Below the pieces are notes generated by a model. The model saw nothing but the letters and a program-made list of their open reading frames with translations. It did not search any database and had not been told where the DNA came from. 52,424 nt of DNA from an uncultured Lachnospiraceae bacterium. GTDB lineage: Bacteria > Bacillota > Clostridia > Lachnospirales > Lachnospiraceae. The stretch is taken from positions 1 to 52,424 of the forward strand of contig CANQRU010000087.1 in NCBI GenBank assembly GCA_947626395.1, read 5' to 3'. A program made the translations under genes and the position numbers. Of this stretch, positions 15,192-23,336 are shown in pieces; positions within the stretch are counted from its first letter, which is position 1, and the number at the start of each line of letters is the position of its first letter.

Positions 15192-17141
15192 TTACGCGGC
15201 GGATCTCTTATATCCCAGCGCACGGATCGCGTTTAAAATCGCCAGCACCGACACGCCCACGTCGCCGAACACCGCCATCCACATTCCGGCCGCGCCGAGC
15301 GCTACCAGAAGCAGTATCAGGATTTTCACGCCGATGGCGAAAATGATATTCTGCCGGACGATCCCGACCGTCTTTCTGGCAATCCGGATCCCGTCCACGA
15401 TTTTCGACGGCTCGTCGGTCATGATGACCACATCTGCCGCCTCCACCGCCGCGTCGGAACCGATACCGCCCATGGCAATGCCCACATCCGCACGGGACAG
15501 AACCGGCGCGTCGTTAATGCCGTCGCCGACGAACGCCAGCGTGCGGCCTTCCGGCTTCTCCGCAAGAAGCGCTTCCACCTTCGCCACTTTATCCGCCGGC
15601 AGAAGGCCGCCGTATACACGGTCCAGCCCCAGCTTCTTTCCGACAGCCTGACCGACAGATTCCTTGTCGCCGGTCAGCATTACCAGCTTGATGACGCCTT
15701 CGCCGCGCAGGCCGGACAGGGCCGCCGGTACGTCCTCCCGAACCGTATCGGAGATCGTAACCGCGCCGATATATTCCTTGTTCCGCGCCACATAGAGCGT
15801 CGTCCCGGCCGCGTCCTGGACGGAGCGGAACGCAATGCCCTGGCGGTTCATCAGTTTCTCGTTGCCGATGTAGAGGTCGAAAGTGTCCATATCCTGTGCG
15901 CCTGCTTTCAGCACCGCATGGATCCCATGCCCCGCGATCTCTTCCACCGACACGATCCGGCTCTGATCCAAATCTCCCGCCGCGGAATATCCATCGCCCG
16001 CTTCGCTGCGGCACGGCGCTGCAGCGGGCCGCTCTTCCTTCATTTCCCGGTACGCCTCCAGCACCGATAGCGCGATCGGATGCGTCGAATGGCACTCCCC
16101 GTAAGCCGCCAGCATAAGCAGTTCTTCCCGGCTAACGCCCGCCGGCTCCACGTCCGTCACCGCGAACTTCCCGGTGGTCAGCGTCCCGGTCTTGTCAAAT
16201 ACGACTGTATCCAGATTCCCCATGGCCTCCAGATAGTTGCTGCCCTTCATCAGGATCCCCTGCTTCGACGCCGCGCCCAGACCGCCGAAGAAGCTGAGCG
16301 GCACGGAGATCACCAGCGCGCAGGGACACGACACCACCAGGAAGCTGCAGGCCCGGTACACCCACACCGACCAGGACTGCCCGGCCAGGATCGGCGGAAG
16401 AAGCGCCAACGCCAGCGCCAGGAACACAACGACCGGCGTGTAGACCCGCGCAAACCGGGTGATGAAATTCTCCGCCTTCGCCTTCCGCGAGCTGGCGTTC
16501 TCCACCAGCTCCAGGATCTTCGCCACGGTGGAATCGTCGTAAAGCTTCGTGACCTGCACCTCCAGCAGTCCGTTCAGATTGATGGAGCCGCTGACGATAT
16601 TCTCCCCCTCGCCGATCTCCACCGGCATGGACTCGCCGGTCAGCGCCTTCGTATCCAGACTGGATGTTCCCTTCACTACGACGCCGTCTAACGGCACCCG
16701 CTCGCCGGGCCGTATCACCACCGTCTCGCCGATCTGCACCTCGTCCGGATCCACCTGCTCTTCCTTCCCGTCGCGCACCACATTGGCAAATTCCGGATTG
16801 ATGTCCATCAGATCGGAAATGGATTTGCGGGACTTATTCACCGCATAATCATTGAAGAATTCCCCAACCTGATAGAAAAGCATGACCGCGACCGCCTCTT
16901 CATACGCCCCCACCAGGACCGCGCCAACGGTAGCCACCGTCATCAGGAAATTCTCGTCGAATACCTGGCCGCCCCGGATGGTTCTCGCCGCCTTCAGCGG
17001 GATATCATAGCCCGCCGCCAGATACGAGACCGCAAAACAGATCCAGTCCACCGGATGGATCCCCTCCGTCACGATCCCCACGACCAGAAATACCGCGCTT
17101 ACCGCAAGCCGCGTAAGCATCTTTTTCTGCTTCTTTGTCAT
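15192..17141 (-). CDS. cadA: Heavy-metal P-type ATPase (Cd/Zn/Pb exporter)
   Basis: P1B-type ATPase that pumps divalent soft metals out of the cell. Visible motifs: TGES (about residue 168), the metal-binding CPC in SCPCALVIS (about 272), the phosphorylated DKTGTLT (about 316), the HP locus STHPIA (about 353), and GDGINDAPVL in the hinge. The CPC sequence context and the partner regulator point to Cd/Zn. The protein (649 residues) lacks an N-terminal metal-binding domain and starts almost at the first membrane helix. An insert of about 35 residues, rich in Ala, Asp and Gly, occurs in the nucleotide-binding domain (about 15950-16050). Downstream of and co-oriented with the ArsR-type regulator. 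Confidence 0.95.
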   Translation of the reverse strand: MTKKQKKMLTRLAVSAVFLVVGIVTEGIHPVDWICFAVSYLAAGYDIPLKAARTIRGGQVFDENFLMTVATVGAVLVGAYEEAVAVMLFYQVGEFFNDYAVNKSRKSISDLMDINPEFANVVRDGKEEQVDPDEVQIGETVVIRPGERVPLDGVVVKGTSSLDTKALTGESMPVEIGEGENIVSGSINLNGLLEVQVTKLYDDSTVAKILELVENASSRKAKAENFITRFARVYTPVVVFLALALALLPPILAGQSWSVWVYRACSFLVVSCPCALVISVPLSFFGGLGAASKQGILMKGSNYLEAMGNLDTVVFDKTGTLTTGKFAVTDVEPAGVSREELLMLAAYGECHSTHPIALSVLEAYREMKEERPAAAPCRSEAGDGYSAAGDLDQSRIVSVEEIAGHGIHAVLKAGAQDMDTFDLYIGNEKLMNRQGIAFRSVQDAAGTTLYVARNKEYIGAVTISDTVREDVPAALSGLRGEGVIKLVMLTGDKESVGQAVGKKLGLDRVYGGLLPADKVAKVEALLAEKPEGRTLAFVGDGINDAPVLSRADVGIAMGGIGSDAAVEAADVVIMTDEPSKIVDGIRIARKTVGIVRQNIIFAIGVKILILLLVALGAAGMWMAVFGDVGVSVLAILNAIRALGYKRSAA

Positions 17142-17211
17142 AGCTTTCTGCCTCGATTCTCCTGTTATTCTGTCCTAACTCTCTCTGTTGCTCTGCCGTC
17201 GTCCGCAGAAC

Positions 17212-17592
17212 TCACTCGCTGATATGCTCCATGCCCTGCGCCAGAATCGTCTGGATGTGGTCGTCAGACAGCGAATAGAACACCGTCTTTCCTTCCCGCC
17301 TAAACTTCACCAGACGCATCTGCTTTAACACCCGCAGCTGATGGGAAATGGCCGACTGCCCCATCATCAGAAGCGACGCGATATCGCAGACGCACATCTC
17401 CGACTGGCTCAGCACATACAGGATCTTGATCCGCGTGGAGTCGCCGAATATCTTGAAAAACTCCGCCAGATCCAGAAGTTCCTGCTCCTCCGGCATCGCC
17501 TTCTCTACCTTCTTCACAATGTCCTCATGAACATGGATAAACTCGCAGACGCCGTCTGCCACTTCCTGTTCGATCTTTACTAAATCCTTCAT
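17212..17592 (-). CDS. cadC: ArsR/SmtB-family metal-sensing repressor (CadC-like)
   Basis: Winged-helix repressor released from DNA by metals. The core is standard: FFKIFGDSTRIKILYVL, then the metal-site motif MCVCDIA (Cys pair of CadC-type sensors), the recognition helix SAISHQLRVLK, and the wing REGKTVFYSLSD. The C-terminal helix has His residues (DDHIQTIL, MEHISE) that could form an alpha5 site. 126 residues. It precedes the ATPase in one operon. A perfect 8-bp inverted repeat at its promoter is the likely operator. Confidence 0.95.
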   Translation of the reverse strand: MKDLVKIEQEVADGVCEFIHVHEDIVKKVEKAMPEEQELLDLAEFFKIFGDSTRIKILYVLSQSEMCVCDIASLLMMGQSAISHQLRVLKQMRLVKFRREGKTVFYSLSDDHIQTILAQGMEHISE

Positions 17593-17617
17593 TGTAAAAC
17601 CTCTTTCTCTGGTTTAT

Positions 17618-17639
17618 CATATGAACAACTATTCATATG
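17618..17639. promoter_or_regulatory. Operator of the metal-sensing repressor
   Basis: CATATGAA, six bases, TTCATATG: a perfect inverted repeat of the SmtB/CzrA 12-2-12 class (TGAA...TTCA core). It lies directly downstream of the -10 box, about 26 bases before the start codon, so binding would block RNA polymerase. Confidence 0.85.
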
Positions 17640-17642
17640 TTT

Positions 17643-17670
17643 ATATTAACACATTTTCTGTAATTGTCAA
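17643..17670 (-). promoter_or_regulatory. Promoter of the cadC-cadA operon
   Basis: TTGACA, 16-base spacer, TAATAT on the minus strand; the start site would fall in the operator. Confidence 0.8.
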
Positions 17671-17724
17671 TACCCTCGCCATAATATTTTCACATATACC
17701 TTGCGGCGGATCCGGCATATTCCC

Positions 17725-17753
17725 TTGCGAAAGAATGGATTTTCCGCTATAAT
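17725..17753 (+). promoter_or_regulatory. Promoter of the GNAT gene
   Basis: TTGCGA, 17-base spacer, TATAAT; AAAGGAGG and ATG follow within 25 bases. Confidence 0.7.
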
Positions 17754-17776
17754 ATGCCTCAAAGGAGGATACGCCC

Positions 17777-18577
17777 ATGAGCCTGATCCACACCACCGCA
17801 TTGACTGATTCACAGAAGGAAGCCGTCCGAGCGCTGACAGAAGCGTGCCGGAAGGCGGAACCGATCACGCTGTCCGCTCCGTCCGAGGATGGGCTGGATT
17901 ATTATCTTATCTATGAAAATGTGCCGGAAACCAGCGAACTGACCGCTTTCAGCTTCCTCTTCTTCGTCCCCCAGGACGACGCGGAACCTGAGTCTGTCTA
18001 TACCTGCGAATACACCGCCTTTGTGCATCCCGGCTGCCGCAGGCAGGGCCATTTCACCGAAATGCTGAACGCGGCGCTCGAAACCGCCGACAGATTCGAG
18101 CGCGAACACAGCTGCCAGGTAGACTTCTGTTTCCTGACCGACGAGAAATCCCCGGCCGCCTCCGCCGTGCTGGAAGCGATCGGCGCGGAATACTGGTACT
18201 CGGAATACAAGATGGTGCGGGAACTGCGCAAAAGCGACGCAGACTACACGGCGAATGTGCAGATTCAGAAGGCTGACGCACCTTCCGATGATATTTCCGG
18301 AGCCGGCCTCTACACCGCGTCGCTGAATGGAGAGATCATCGGCACCTGCGCCATGCTGCCCTCCGCGAATGAAACCTACCTCTATGCGTTTCAGATCAAA
18401 GAAGCCTGTCAGAGCCAGGGACACGGCAAAGATTTTCTGAAAGGCATGCTTGCGCTGGCCGCGCAGGTTTCCGGCACCGTCTCCGTACAGGTCTCCGGCC
18501 TCAATTATATCGCGCGGAATCTGTACAAAAAAACAGGGTTCCGCGAAACGGAATCCCTGTCCTATTATATCTATTGA
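17777..18577 (+). CDS. GNAT-family N-acetyltransferase (tandem GNAT)
   Basis: 266 residues, two GNAT-like halves. In the first half, the acetyl-CoA site signature is in VHPGCRRQGHFTEML; in the second, a related segment is in IKEACQSQGHGKDFLKGML. The end (GLNYIARNLYKKTGFRETESLSYYIY) is the usual GNAT terminus. Ribosome binding site AAAGGAGG. Substrate unknown. It stands alone between the metal operon and the convergent mrp gene. Confidence 0.88.
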   Translation: MSLIHTTALTDSQKEAVRALTEACRKAEPITLSAPSEDGLDYYLIYENVPETSELTAFSFLFFVPQDDAEPESVYTCEYTAFVHPGCRRQGHFTEMLNAALETADRFEREHSCQVDFCFLTDEKSPAASAVLEAIGAEYWYSEYKMVRELRKSDADYTANVQIQKADAPSDDISGAGLYTASLNGEIIGTCAMLPSANETYLYAFQIKEACQSQGHGKDFLKGMLALAAQVSGTVSVQVSGLNYIARNLYKKTGFRETESLSYYIY

Positions 18578-18609
18578 ATTGTCACACCGGATACAGATAC
18601 GCGGGGAAA

Positions 18610-19461
18610 TCACTTCCCCGCGATCTTCTCCGCCGCCCCATCAAGCCACGGCGCGTCCACATACTCCACAGAACCTTCGTCCACGGCTTTCGCCACCGCC
18701 GGCTCGATCGGGATCTTGGCCAGGACGCAGGTGTCGTAATCCACCGCGATCTCATCGATCCGGCTCTCGCCGAATACCTCGATCTTCCGTCCGCAGTCCG
18801 GGCAGTTCAGGTAACTCATATTCTCTACGATACCCAGAATCGGAATGTCCATCTTCTTCGCCATATTGACCGCCTTGCCGACGATCATGGACACCAGCTC
18901 CTGAGGCGACGTGACGATCACGATGCCGTCCACCGGAAGGGACTGGAACACGGTCAGCGGCACATCGCCGGTGCCCGGAGGCATATCCACGAACATGTAA
19001 TCGATGTCTTTCCAGTACGTCTCATTCCAGAACTGCTTCACCGCTCCCGCAATCACCGGGCCGCGCCAGATGACCGGGTCGGTGTCATTCTCCAGGAGGA
19101 GATTCGCGGAAATGATCTGGATTCCCGTGCTGGTCGTGGCCGGAACCATCAGGTTCGAACCGCCCACTTCCGCCATGCCGACGCCGCCGTCGATACCAAA
19201 GGCCTTCGGAATGGACGGGCCGGTGATATCCGCGTCCAGGATCGCCGTCCGGTAACCCTTCGCGTTCATCTTCACCGCAAGCAAAGACGTGACCAGGGAC
19301 TTGCCCACGCCGCCCTTGCCGCTGACGACGCCGATGACCTTCTTCACCGAGCTGGCCGGATTCAGCGCCTCCAGGAAGCTCTGCTGCTCCTGGGTCCTGC
19401 TGGAGCAGTTCGCGCCGCAGGTGTTGCAGTCATGAGTGCAATTTTCAATCGCTTCTGCCAT
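18610..19461 (-). CDS. mrp: Mrp/NBP35-type Fe-S cluster carrier ATPase
   Basis: P-loop ATPase that carries and transfers iron-sulfur clusters. It has an N-terminal Cys cluster (CTHDCNTCGANC), a deviant Walker A (GKGGVGKS), a Walker B region (DADITGPSIP), DMPPGTGD, and the cluster-binding CPDCG near the C-terminus. 283 residues, normal for the NBP35-like form. A perfect GC-rich stem-loop (CGCGGGGAA/TTCCCCGCG) spans the stop codon. The ribosome binding site is AAGGAG before ATG. Confidence 0.95.
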   Translation of the reverse strand: MAEAIENCTHDCNTCGANCSSRTQEQQSFLEALNPASSVKKVIGVVSGKGGVGKSLVTSLLAVKMNAKGYRTAILDADITGPSIPKAFGIDGGVGMAEVGGSNLMVPATTSTGIQIISANLLLENDTDPVIWRGPVIAGAVKQFWNETYWKDIDYMFVDMPPGTGDVPLTVFQSLPVDGIVIVTSPQELVSMIVGKAVNMAKKMDIPILGIVENMSYLNCPDCGRKIEVFGESRIDEIAVDYDTCVLAKIPIEPAVAKAVDEGSVEYVDAPWLDGAAEKIAGK

Positions 19462-19585
19462 TTCATCTACTCCTTCTTAACGGACGAATCGCTCGCCCAA
19501 ATTGATACGTTATTCAGACACATTTCCGCCGGCCGCGCAAACAACCATAATAGTTATCCTCGCCCGCTGCAGCACCATCCGCTTG

Positions 19586-20179
19586 TCACGCCGTCCTGCG
19601 AATCGCCTTCAGCACGCCGCCGTGCTCCAGCGCCCAGGCCATCGAATAGAAGATCAGGGAATTGATGGGCCACATGATCAGGTTCTTAAGAACCCGCATC
19701 GGCAAAAGCGCCAGGAATCCCTTCTCATACATCATGGTCAGCCACAATGTGCCGAGAAGCATATTGCAGACCACCGACACGGTCAGTTCCGCCGCCAGCA
19801 CCCGGCGCAGGCTCAGCGGCCGCTTATATAGGATGCACCCGTACAGCACTCCCGCCACCCCGGCGCTGACGGTCCATCCGGGGAAGAATGCTCCCGTCGG
19901 TTTCACCAGATATTTCAGGATATCCAGCGCGGCTCCGAACATCCCTCCGACCGCAGGACCGTACAGATAATACACGAGCTGATTGGCGATGGTCGAGAAT
20001 CCGATCTTAATGTAATCGCCCAGCGCCAGCGTAAACGCCCCTAATACCACAGCGATGGCCCCGAACAGCCCCAGGGTCGTGACCGTCCGTACGCGGACGC
20101 CTTTCACCGTCTTCCCGTCCGGCGCGTACTCGTAGAATTCTCTGTAAGATTCCTGAAACAAAGTTGCTAATTTCTTCAT
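19586..20179 (-). CDS. folT: Folate ECF transporter S component
   Basis: Membrane substrate-binding subunit that captures folate for an energy-coupling-factor transporter; the shared EcfAA'T module is elsewhere. 197 residues with about six hydrophobic segments and the S-component hallmark near IKIGFSTIANQLVYYLYGPAVGGMFGA. The preceding THF riboswitch independently supports the folate assignment. Ribosome binding site AAAGGAGG. Confidence 0.94.
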   Translation of the reverse strand: MKKLATLFQESYREFYEYAPDGKTVKGVRVRTVTTLGLFGAIAVVLGAFTLALGDYIKIGFSTIANQLVYYLYGPAVGGMFGAALDILKYLVKPTGAFFPGWTVSAGVAGVLYGCILYKRPLSLRRVLAAELTVSVVCNMLLGTLWLTMMYEKGFLALLPMRVLKNLIMWPINSLIFYSMAWALEHGGVLKAIRRTA

Positions 20180-20240
20180 AAAAAATTACCTCCTTTGCAG
20201 ACCTCTTACCACAACAGGAGATAATCATCCTATCTTCCAT

Positions 20241-20354
20241 TGCAGCGGGATGCGACCTGCGCACCGCGGGACCGTGACCGTACGGCCCGTCTCCTTCGTC
20301 CCAACGGCAACTCCCCGTCCGATGGGCACTTGACGCGCGCAGACCTACTCTGCG
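20241..20354 (-). ncRNA. Tetrahydrofolate (THF) riboswitch
   Basis: Read on the minus strand, the segment opens with GCAGAGTAGG, continues with GCGTCAAGTGCC, GGGGAG, GGGACGAAGG and CCGCGGTGCGC, and closes with GCATCCCGCTGC. These are the conserved blocks of the THF riboswitch in the right order, with the outer GCAG/CTGC pairing. It lies between a promoter and folT. Downstream, TATCTCC (minus strand, plus 20217-20223) can pair with the folT ribosome binding site GGAGGTA, so control of translation start is likely. Confidence 0.93.
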
Positions 20355-20381
20355 TTTTATTCAATTTTCTGCGACCGTCTT

Positions 20382-20410
20382 ATCATACCACCGTTTCCGC
20401 AAAATTACAA
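20382..20410 (-). promoter_or_regulatory. Promoter of the folT riboswitch transcript
   Basis: TTGTAA, 17-base spacer, TATGAT on the minus strand, ending about 28 bases before the riboswitch. The 332-base gap between folT and the acyltransferase is fully used by this promoter, the riboswitch and a divergent promoter. Confidence 0.7.
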
Positions 20411-20433
20411 GGGGTTTTCCTGCACTCTTGCAC

Positions 20434-20462
20434 TTGCCATTTTCCCGGCGACATAGTACAAT
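20434..20462 (+). promoter_or_regulatory. Promoter of the acyltransferase gene
   Basis: TTGCCA, 17-base spacer, TACAAT; AAAGGAG and ATG follow about 45 bases downstream. Confidence 0.65.
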
Positions 20463-20511
20463 ATAGAAAATAGAAATGCTGCCGCTTATCTGTCAATACA
20501 AAGGAGCCTTT

Positions 20512-21600
20512 ATGAGCCGGAATACAGAACGTTCAGCCTACTGGGATATTGTGAAAGGATTTGCCATCATCGCCGTCGTCATGGGCCACTGCGGGATCAT
20601 GACCGCCTTCGTCTACCTTTTTCATCTGGCGGTGTTTTTCTTTGTCACCGGTTATTTCTACAATGAGAACAAATACGGCGACGATCCTTTCCGCTATTTC
20701 GGCGTACGCCTGGCCGGCTGCTGGCCCCGGTTTTTCTTTTATTCCATATGCTGCGTGCTGGTCCATAACTTCTTCGTGACCCATGGACTTTACGCAAACG
20801 CGGAGCTTTACAACCACACGACCATGCTGACTTACATCCTCCATAGCGCCGCCATGCAGAATACCGAAACCATGCAGGGCGCGATGTGGTTTGTTCCGGC
20901 GTGGCTGTTGTCCTCCGCCTGCTTTGGCGGTATCGTCTGGTTCGGCCGGACTGCGGCGCGGCGGATCGGCGGCTCATCCCGGATCGAACCCGCCGTTATT
21001 GCCTTCGGAGTCCTGGCGGCCGGAGTCACCGGTCTTTTCCTTTATGACCGCCAGTGCTATCTGCCCTACAACCTGCACTGCGCGATCCTGGTGATCCCCT
21101 TATATTACGCGGCCTGGATGATGCGCCGCCATCTGCCGTCTTTCAAACGCTTCACCACCTGGTACGGCGCCCTGATCAGCGCCGTCCTTCTGCATCTGGT
21201 CAACACGCGGCTCCGCATTTATATCGACATCAGCGCCATGAGCATTCCCGGCTTCAGCTACTACCTGATCTCGCTTCTGGGGATCTATCTGGTACTCTCC
21301 TTATCGGTTCTGGCCGAGCGGATCCGATGGCTGTCCAAGGGACTCGCGTTCCTCGGAAGACACTCCTTCGATATCATGGCACTGCATTTTCTTGCGTTCA
21401 AACTGATCGACCTGGTTTACGCCCGCTTCGCGGCCGTTTCCGCGACGGCGGAAAATCTGGCCGGCTTCCCCGTCGGATTCCGCGGGGAACTGGAACCGGT
21501 TTATCTGGCGTTAGGCGTACTGCTGCCGGCGCTGGCCGGATGGGCCGTGGACCGTATCGCCCGCTTCCTTCTGCCGGAGAAGCCGGCGTTATCAAAATAG
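20512..21600 (+). CDS. Membrane acyltransferase, family 3 (OafA/YrhL-like)
   Basis: Integral membrane enzyme that transfers acyl groups to cell-surface sugars or related acceptors. 362 residues with about ten hydrophobic segments. The N-terminal block (AYWDIVKGFAIIAVVMGHCG) carries the family's D-x-x-K-G and the conserved His; MWFVPAWLL is also typical. The start was taken at the ATG behind AAAGGAGCCTTT, 12 codons inside the longest frame. Acceptor unknown. Confidence 0.88.
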   Translation: MSRNTERSAYWDIVKGFAIIAVVMGHCGIMTAFVYLFHLAVFFFVTGYFYNENKYGDDPFRYFGVRLAGCWPRFFFYSICCVLVHNFFVTHGLYANAELYNHTTMLTYILHSAAMQNTETMQGAMWFVPAWLLSSACFGGIVWFGRTAARRIGGSSRIEPAVIAFGVLAAGVTGLFLYDRQCYLPYNLHCAILVIPLYYAAWMMRRHLPSFKRFTTWYGALISAVLLHLVNTRLRIYIDISAMSIPGFSYYLISLLGIYLVLSLSVLAERIRWLSKGLAFLGRHSFDIMALHFLAFKLIDLVYARFAAVSATAENLAGFPVGFRGELEPVYLALGVLLPALAGWAVDRIARFLLPEKPALSK

Positions 21601-21614
21601 TCCCCTGCACACGC

Positions 21615-21670
21615 ACTGGAATTATCCAGATAAATCCATGCTGCTGCAAACGTGATGTCACTTCATAGTA
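21615..21670. repeat. 56-bp direct repeat, copy A
   Basis: Starts ACTGGAATT and ends near GATGTCACTTC. It matches copy B (22536-22591) at 47 of 56 positions without gaps. The two copies flank the alpha/beta hydrolase gene. Confidence 0.85.
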
Positions 21671-21711
21671 CGTTCTTCCACAGGATTGCACCTGATGCCT
21701 CTTTCCAAAGA

Positions 21712-22440
21712 TCAACCCTGTTCACAGCCTAATCCGCTTAATATGTATCCGGCATATTTCTTCTTACCGCCATACCCCAGATCGCAGTGTCCCCGGCCGT
21801 GAATGACATCCAGAGTGATGTCATACCCGGCTTTCTTCATCTCTCCGGTAAACACTTCCGAATGCCGTTTCAGATCGACAGCCTTATCCTCGTCGCAATG
21901 AAGGATATGGTATCCGATCCGCGGCAGTTTCCCGATCAGATGCAGCGGCGATACCGAATGTAACGCGTCCGTCAGACTGCCTTCCTCCTGCCACAGCGCA
22001 CTGTAAATGGTACGCGGCAGATCGGGCCGCTCTCCGAAATGGTATTCCATATCGCAGACCGGACAGTTCGCCACACAGACCGCAGGCGTCCGCTTCGCAT
22101 AACACGAATAGACCAGAGCCGACTGCCCGCCCATGCTTCCGCCGGTAGACGCGACCGGAACCGACGGATCCAGCGCGTATTTCTCAAACAGGACGTCCAG
22201 GATCTCATCGGTACAGCCCACCGCCTGCCGGTTCATCCAGGACCAGGGATTCGTATACGGAATGACGAACAGAATACCTTTCTCTCCGTAGAATTCCCCT
22301 TCCAACGTGTCAAGCTGATACATCGCATTCCCATTCAAGCCGAAAAACTGCACGATAATGCCGCGGATCGGCTCTGCGCAGACATTGTCGTTTACATAAG
22401 CGAAGCTTCGAAGATTCTCATAGGTGATGATTTTTTCCAC
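21712..22440 (-). CDS. Alpha/beta hydrolase (esterase-like)
   Basis: About 242 residues. The nucleophile elbow is in STGGSMGGQSA (GxSxGG), the catalytic His in HGRGHCDLG near the C-terminus, and the acid probably in HCDEDKAVD. No signal peptide with the chosen GTG start, which follows AAGAGGTGCGATC; the longest frame begins 40 codons upstream but lacks support. It is the last gene of the sugar locus and is bracketed by direct repeats. Could deacylate imported glycans. Confidence 0.8.
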   Translation of the reverse strand: MEKIITYENLRSFAYVNDNVCAEPIRGIIVQFFGLNGNAMYQLDTLEGEFYGEKGILFVIPYTNPWSWMNRQAVGCTDEILDVLFEKYALDPSVPVASTGGSMGGQSALVYSCYAKRTPAVCVANCPVCDMEYHFGERPDLPRTIYSALWQEEGSLTDALHSVSPLHLIGKLPRIGYHILHCDEDKAVDLKRHSEVFTGEMKKAGYDITLDVIHGRGHCDLGYGGKKKYAGYILSGLGCEQG

Positions 22441-22535
22441 GATCGCACCTCTTTCGTTTCTATAAGCTTTCTGAAATGTACGGTTCCTATTTTCTTCTTT
22501 GCAGGCAGAAATTCTCATCCGTGCTGTTTGCTTCA

Positions 22536-22591
22536 ACTGGAATTCTACAAATAAATCCACGTTACTGCAAACATGATGTCACTTCGTATTA
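22536..22591. repeat. 56-bp direct repeat, copy B
   Basis: Second copy of the repeat at 21615-21670 (47/56 identical), located just after the stop codon of the SGNH hydrolase. Confidence 0.85.
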
Positions 22592-22592
22592 T

Positions 22593-23249
22593 CTACAGCT
22601 TCTCCAGAAATCCGATCAGCCGCTCTGCGATCCGCTCATGCCCGGCGTCGCAGGGATGCAGTCCATCCGGCATGTAACGCTCACGGACGGCCGGTATCTC
22701 CGGCTGGATCCCGCTGACCCGGAACAGATCCAGCACCGGGATCCCGTAATACGCCGCCACCTCGATAATCGCGTCCACATAATCCCGCAGATCCGCCGCG
22801 TTGCGTACTCCGCGCTCATTATAAGCGCGGCCGGACTCAGCCAGACGGTGCAGCGGCGTCATGATGACGATCAGCGCTTCCGGATACCGTTCGATCAGTT
22901 TCCGGATCAGCGAATGAAGCGCCCCATAGAATGTATCCTCCGTCCGATCCTCCATCGTCCCGAAAGCCGCGTCCCCATGGCCGTAATCATTGGTTCCGCC
23001 GAACACCACCACGATATCCGCGTTCGGGATCATTTCATCCACCCGTGATCCGAAATAAAGGTCGTGCCTCGGATTCTCCGACGGCTTGCGCTGCGGCGCT
23101 ATCCGGGTTCCGCCGATCCCATATCCGTAGCTCTGCGCACCGGTTCTCTTCGCCAGAATATTCCAGAATGTATGCTCTGCCGACGTCGTTCCATGTCCCT
23201 CTGTAATGCTGTCGCCCAGGAAAGCAATCTTTTTACCTTTGAGATCCAT
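22593..23249 (-). CDS. SGNH/GDSL hydrolase
   Basis: Small esterase of the SGNH fold. Block I GDSITEG with the serine at the N-terminus, the block II glycine in YGIGGTRI, block III GGTNDYG, and block V DGLHPCDAGH with the Asp-His pair. About 218 residues, no signal peptide, so cytoplasmic. The start was taken at the ATG after GGAGGAGTCAGCG. It probably removes acetyl or similar groups from an imported carbohydrate (inference from family and locus). Confidence 0.9.
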   Translation of the reverse strand: MDLKGKKIAFLGDSITEGHGTTSAEHTFWNILAKRTGAQSYGYGIGGTRIAPQRKPSENPRHDLYFGSRVDEMIPNADIVVVFGGTNDYGHGDAAFGTMEDRTEDTFYGALHSLIRKLIERYPEALIVIMTPLHRLAESGRAYNERGVRNAADLRDYVDAIIEVAAYYGIPVLDLFRVSGIQPEIPAVRERYMPDGLHPCDAGHERIAERLIGFLEKL

Positions 23250-23336
23250 CGCTGACTCCTCCATAAATATCCGTATAATATCTGCCAACATGAATACTAT
23301 AGCGAAAATGCCATTCCTTTGTCAAGCCGCAAATAC

